This document shows positions 60,784-64,000 of a stretch of DNA of 64,000 nucleotides, piece by piece; the first letter of the stretch is position 1; every line of letters begins with the position of its first letter. A program made the position numbers and the translations under genes. The stretch is taken from positions 4,650,001 to 4,714,000 of the forward strand of contig NZ_AP017313.1 of NCBI RefSeq assembly GCF_002355435.1, written 5' to 3'. A model generated the notes under the pieces. That model was not told the origin of the DNA. It saw only the letters and a list, made by a program, of their open reading frames with translations, and searched no databases. This stretch comes from Mucilaginibacter gotjawali (lineage in GTDB: Bacteria; Bacteroidota; Bacteroidia; Sphingobacteriales; Sphingobacteriaceae).

Positions 60784-61488
60784 ATGAACAAATTTTTTAC
60801 CTTATTAGCCCTTGTATTTCTTTTAAGTAAGGCATCATTGGCTCAAACCCAAACTATTGTATCCTTCGCATCGTTTGGGCAGGAAGAAGACGAAGCAATT
60901 TACGGAATGAGCGGCGCGAGCTTGTTTTATTTTAAGATCCCGCCTCAAAATCAAATCAACGGGAGTAAACTGGTGTTACGTTTTGAGCCTTCGCAGGCAT
61001 TGATAAAAGAGAACTCTTTTATCAACGTAATTATCAATGATAAACCGGTTTATAGTTCACGTCTTTCCAAAGATTCAATACAGACACTTGTACTTAACCT
61101 TAGTAAGGAAGATCTTTCACCAGGCCGGTTCCTGAAGATACAGGTAAAAACCCTGCTTACCATAACAGATGATATTTGCAAGGACCTGGATAACCCCGCA
61201 ATGTGGCTTAAGGTAAAAAAGGATTCGTACCTGTCCTTGGTTAAAGACGCAAAGGGCGGGCTTGATAACGTAAACATCAGCAATTGCTTTGATACAAAAA
61301 GAGCCATTGTTTACCCGGCTGAACCAAGCCTGAACGATTTGAAAGCAGTAGCATGGGCCTATGCAAGGCTAAAAAAGCAACCAACAAGCCAATTTTCGTT
61401 TTTGAGCAGGGCAAAGTTCCTGATAGTGTTAAAAATTATATCATGGTGGGCAATATGGGCAGCCTGCCTGAAGATAAAAAATCACTGA
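60784..61488 (+). CDS. BcsB-like protein, frame-0 part (N-terminal 198 residues plus out-of-frame tail)
   Basis: Starts with a signal peptide (MNKFFTLLALVFLLSKASLA) and a BcsB-like beta-domain (LFYFKIPPQNQINGSKLVLR, VLNLSKEDLSPGRFLKIQVK). Homology-like sequence runs to LKAVAWAYARLKK (residue 198); after that the frame gives a non-homologous tail ending at 61488. The rest of the protein continues in the -1 frame (61377-62891). The switch coincides with A-AAA-AAG at 61371-61377. If joined, the full protein has about 702 residues. BcsB-type proteins are periplasmic subunits that help export beta-glucan or related polysaccharides from an inner-membrane glycosyltransferase. Confidence 0.75.
   Translation: MNKFFTLLALVFLLSKASLAQTQTIVSFASFGQEEDEAIYGMSGASLFYFKIPPQNQINGSKLVLRFEPSQALIKENSFINVIINDKPVYSSRLSKDSIQTLVLNLSKEDLSPGRFLKIQVKTLLTITDDICKDLDNPAMWLKVKKDSYLSLVKDAKGGLDNVNISNCFDTKRAIVYPAEPSLNDLKAVAWAYARLKKQPTSQFSFLSRAKFLIVLKIISWWAIWAACLKIKNH
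61371..61377 (+). promoter_or_regulatory. A-AAA-AAG slippery heptamer, candidate -1 frameshift site
   Basis: The frame-0 codons are CTA AAA AAG, so the heptamer is in the canonical X-XXY-YYZ register used by E. coli dnaX. A -1 slip gives AAA AAA GCA ACC AAC, which continues the homologous frame exactly. I see no strong downstream stem-loop, and only a weak AAGG 4 bases upstream. A homopolymer indel in the strain or an assembly error is an equally good explanation. Confidence 0.6.
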
Positions 61489-62891
61489 TCAGGGAGGTGA
61501 GCGCACAATCAGGCGAGGGCTTGCTTTACCTTTCTAAATCAATGACTACCGTAACAGATACCATTACCGAAAAAGTAAATCAAAAAGGGAAATTGGTGGA
61601 TGTTAAAAGGGTTGCATCAGAAAACGTCGCCGGCGAGATCTTATTTGTTACCGGTGGCGACGAAGAAGGCTATTTAAAAGCGGTTACCACCCTGGGTAAT
61701 GTTAATATATTGAATTCGAGTTTTGGTAATTACCTGATCATTAACCATGCTGAAAATACTTTCATCAAAACCATTGATGAAAACAGGTCGAAAATCACTT
61801 TGAAACAAGTTGGCGGATCAAGCGATTTCCTTTCGGGAGTTGGTTCGTTAAAAAATGCGTATACTTTTAAAAACAGCGATTTTAGCTTTACACCAAAAGA
61901 AGTTGAGATCAGGTTCATTGGCAATTACAGCGGCTTGAATCCGGGCGACAGGGGCTATTTTAATATTTACCTGAACGGCTTACTGATCAGCAGTGAAAAA
62001 CTGGATGCATCGGGTAAATTAAATACCTCGGTTACCATCAACCGTTACCAGCACCATAAATATAACAGGCTGGAATCTGAATTCAGGTTCTTCCCTGCAA
62101 ACGGGCAATGTAAAAACAGCTTTATTAACTTTTTTGGCGAGGTTGACGTAGATAAATCATACCTGGAATCAAAAAATCCTTTTATTTCAAGCGCATTAAG
62201 TTTTTACCAATATCCTGAGGCATTTAACTTGGGTACCACAAAAATTGTCGTTTCAAAATCAATTGCGAAATTTACCGCAGGTGCATTGGGCGAAATTATT
62301 TATGAGTTGAACAACAACATCAATCCAAACAATTTCCCTGAATTTGCTTATTCCGAAGGGTTTCCTGAAGGCGACCTGAAGAAAAATAACATCATTGCGC
62401 TGTTAGCAAAAGAGGATCCGATGCTTAAACAATTTAAGAGCGCTCCAATTCAATTTGATCAAAAATTCACCCTGTATAACGCCGATAACAGGTCGACCCC
62501 GGTTTACTCGGTGGCTCAATCCGATTCGGTTTCTTCAGGCCTGGCACAAATCTTTTATGGCACCAGCAATAATGCTACCTTAGTGCTTGTAGCTACCGGC
62601 CCGGATGCACACAAGTCTGACGCGTTTTTGAATGTATCCAAATCAATTACCGAGCAGCTGTCAACCCTATCCAGTAACGTATGTGTTACTGATGTTAATT
62701 CAAATAAATACTTGTTTAACATCAATAAATCAAGTGATAACCTTGAATACACCGAAACCAAAAGCCCGCTTACACAGTTCTGGGAAAAATACAACTTATA
62801 CATCTTATTGGGCATACTGTTATTGATACTGTTATCATTCCTTTATGTACGCTCAAGGGTTCAAAGATCACAGGAATTATATAACGATTAA
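61377..62891 (+). CDS. BcsB-like protein, -1-frame part (C-terminal 504 residues)
   Basis: This frame continues the protein as ATNKPIFVFEQGKVPDSVKN, then KSLIREVSAQSGEGLLYLSK, an inner beta-domain (NFSGLNPGDRGYFNIYLN-like GLNPGDRGYFNIYLNGLLIS) and a C-terminal membrane segment (about 460-485 of this part, YILLGILLLILLSFLYV) with a short cytoplasmic tail. A membrane anchor at the C-terminus is typical for BcsB. An open frame exists back to ATG 61353, but that start would lack signal peptide and N-terminal domain. The gene lies between a histidine kinase and an MshEN-GT2 glycosyltransferase, which would be its partner. Confidence 0.75.
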   Translation, partial: ATNKPIFVFEQGKVPDSVKNYIMVGNMGSLPEDKKSLIREVSAQSGEGLLYLSKSMTTVTDTITEKVNQKGKLVDVKRVASENVAGEILFVTGGDEEGYLKAVTTLGNVNILNSSFGNYLIINHAENTFIKTIDENRSKITLKQVGGSSDFLSGVGSLKNAYTFKNSDFSFTPKEVEIRFIGNYSGLNPGDRGYFNIYLNGLLISSEKLDASGKLNTSVTINRYQHHKYNRLESEFRFFPANGQCKNSFINFFGEVDVDKSYLESKNPFISSALSFYQYPEAFNLGTTKIVVSKSIAKFTAGALGEIIYELNNNINPNNFPEFAYSEGFPEGDLKKNNIIALLAKEDPMLKQFKSAPIQFDQKFTLYNADNRSTPVYSVAQSDSVSSGLAQIFYGTSNNATLVLVATGPDAHKSDAFLNVSKSITEQLSTLSSNVCVTDVNSNKYLFNINKSSDNLEYTETKSPLTQFWEKYNLYILLGILLLILLSFLYVRSRVQRSQELYND

Positions 62892-62925
62892 ATTTTGTTG
62901 GCAAGGGCAGTTAACTGAATAAGTA

Positions 62926-62953
62926 ACCCCGGTAAGCAACAGCTTACCGGGGT
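62926..62953 (+). other. 12-bp perfect hairpin between the BcsB-like and glycosyltransferase genes
   Basis: ACCCCGGTAAGC (62926-62937) pairs with GCTTACCGGGGT (62942-62953) around the loop AACA. There is no T-tract after it, so full termination is unlikely; it could be an mRNA-processing or stability element that sets different expression of the two genes. Confidence 0.7.
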
Positions 62954-62994
62954 CGCTTGACGAATTGTTTTAACATTTTACTGAAATAAAAAAT

Positions 62995-64000
62995 ATGTCT
63001 ATTCCTGAAATTTTGGTTAATGATGGTTTTATTACGCAGCGCGACCGGGAAAAGATTGATGATTTTTCAGCCAGGTCCGGGCAATCCTTCATTAAAATAG
63101 CTTTAAATTTCGGGTATATCTCCAGGAAGAATTACGAACGCTCCATGATCAACGCAGGATATCCCTTTAAGGAGATCCGCGAAATGGAGTATGATCCGGA
63201 GGTACTGAGCAAAATTGAACTTAAATTTGCTGAACAACATGTGGCCATGCCACTCCGCATTGAAAATAACCGCGTAATAACGGTTATGGCCGATCCGGGT
63301 GATAAATTATTTATTGATTTTATCCGGTTTACTTATGACTGCGAGCCGGAGATCATCGTGGCATCAGACCTGGACATTGTTTGGATGAGCCACAAACTGC
63401 TTGGCGACAAGTACGTAAAATCATCGGTTTATGAATTGTTAAACCGCGACCCGGCGAATTCCGCCTTTACAACATTTTCATCGGGCCAGTTAATATTCCT
63501 GTTCATGTTGCTGGGTGTTGTGACGATAGGGCTGGTGCTCAGGTTTAAAGATACGTCGATCATTATCAATATATTGATCAGCGTGTTCTTCCTGGTGGCC
63601 ATCTTGTTTAAATTATTCCTGGCATTAGTGGGTTCCCGTTTCGAACTGCACCAGGCAGTAACAAGAGATGAACTGCGTGAGGTGGTAGACGATGAACTGC
63701 CGATCTACACCATCCTCCTGCCCGTTTATAAGGAAGATAAACTGATCAAAAAACTGATCTGGAACCTGCAGTCAATTGATTATCCGCGTGAGCGACTGGA
63801 TATTAAATTATTAATTGAGGAAGACGATGACAAAACGCTGAACGCTGTGCGCAACCTCGATTTCCCCGCTATATTTGAGGTGATCGTGGTGCCCTTCCAC
63901 ATGCCGAAAACAAAACCAAAGGCATGTAATTACGGGCTTCACTTTTCAAAAGGGAAGTACCTTACCATTTATGATGCGGAGGATATCCCGGATACTGACC
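62995..64000 (+). CDS. MshEN-domain family 2 glycosyltransferase (cut by window edge)
   Basis: The first 335 residues are present. Residues 1-135 form an MshEN/T2SSE-N-like domain (LPLRIENN-type MPLRIENNRVITVMADPGD), two membrane segments follow (about 165-182, 189-210), then a GT2 domain begins (LPIYTILLPVYKEDKLIKKL at 235-254, with the DAED motif at 327-330). The same arrangement of MshEN plus GT2 is known from NfrB-type proteins. MshEN domains can bind cyclic di-GMP, so control of polysaccharide synthesis by that messenger is plausible but not shown. With the BcsB-like gene and histidine kinase it forms an exopolysaccharide-type group. Confidence 0.85.
   Translation, partial: MSIPEILVNDGFITQRDREKIDDFSARSGQSFIKIALNFGYISRKNYERSMINAGYPFKEIREMEYDPEVLSKIELKFAEQHVAMPLRIENNRVITVMADPGDKLFIDFIRFTYDCEPEIIVASDLDIVWMSHKLLGDKYVKSSVYELLNRDPANSAFTTFSSGQLIFLFMLLGVVTIGLVLRFKDTSIIINILISVFFLVAILFKLFLALVGSRFELHQAVTRDELREVVDDELPIYTILLPVYKEDKLIKKLIWNLQSIDYPRERLDIKLLIEEDDDKTLNAVRNLDFPAIFEVIVVPFHMPKTKPKACNYGLHFSKGKYLTIYDAEDIPDTD

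Noticed and set aside
61353..61376. ATG 61353 as a true start of a separate BcsB-like gene
   Set aside because: It lies within the N-terminal coding part, lacks a ribosome-binding site, and would give a protein without signal peptide or N-terminal domain.

Overview
The window is chromosomal DNA of a Bacteroidota bacterium, most likely Sphingobacteriaceae (Mucilaginibacter/Pedobacter type). The evidence is the dcw gene order without murF or ddl, FecR/ECF-sigma regulation, AXE1 esterases, IcmF, an ABC-F EttA, TAnnTTTG -7 promoter boxes, and many short dispersed hairpin repeats typical of that family. No tRNA, rRNA, CRISPR array, prophage or complete insertion sequence was seen. Assignments come from reading the sequence and recalling protein families; no database was searched.

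Region 1 (1-14.6 kb, minus strand) is the division and cell-wall cluster: mraZ, rsmH, ftsL, ftsI, murE, (a 23S-IVP-like four-helix gene), mraY, murD, ftsW, murG, murC, ftsQ, ftsA (cut by the window edge). mraZ is preceded by three 10-bp-spaced GTGGTA boxes, the expected MraZ operator. Repeat families sit between mraY, murD, ftsW, murG and murC and touch start or stop codons.

Region 2 (14.7-28 kb) holds a serine hydrolase, a DUF4846 gene, an M15 peptidase split by a 92-bp double-hairpin repeat, a pentapeptide-repeat protein, and a 1327-residue fused isobutyryl-CoA mutase (IcmF). IcmF carries two in-frame insertions: a pair of GGGGCGCAAAATTTTGCGCC palindromes and a 567-bp cassette encoding a DUF559/Vsr-like nuclease domain between inverted repeats. 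A TPR protein, a lipoprotein and a TIGR01212 radical SAM protein follow.

Region 3 (28-38 kb) has an acyltransferase, a mirrored set of two outer-membrane proteins around two AXE1-type esterases, small enzymes and an M13 metallopeptidase. Region 4 (38-46 kb) holds immunity-like genes, two of them bracketed by related hairpins, then ettA, clpC and a DHFR-like gene.

Region 5 (46-54.8 kb, minus) is an ECF sigma, FecR, STN/carboxypeptidase-regulatory protein and two large MG2/plug-like surface proteins: the signalling parts of a TonB receptor system without a beta-barrel. Region 6 (54.8-64 kb) has an aldo/keto reductase, a YitT protein, an acyl-ACP desaturase, a 1.1-kb gene-poor stretch, and an exopolysaccharide-type group: histidine kinase, a BcsB-like protein split at an in-frame A-AAA-AAG slippery heptamer, and an MshEN-GT2 glycosyltransferase running off the end.
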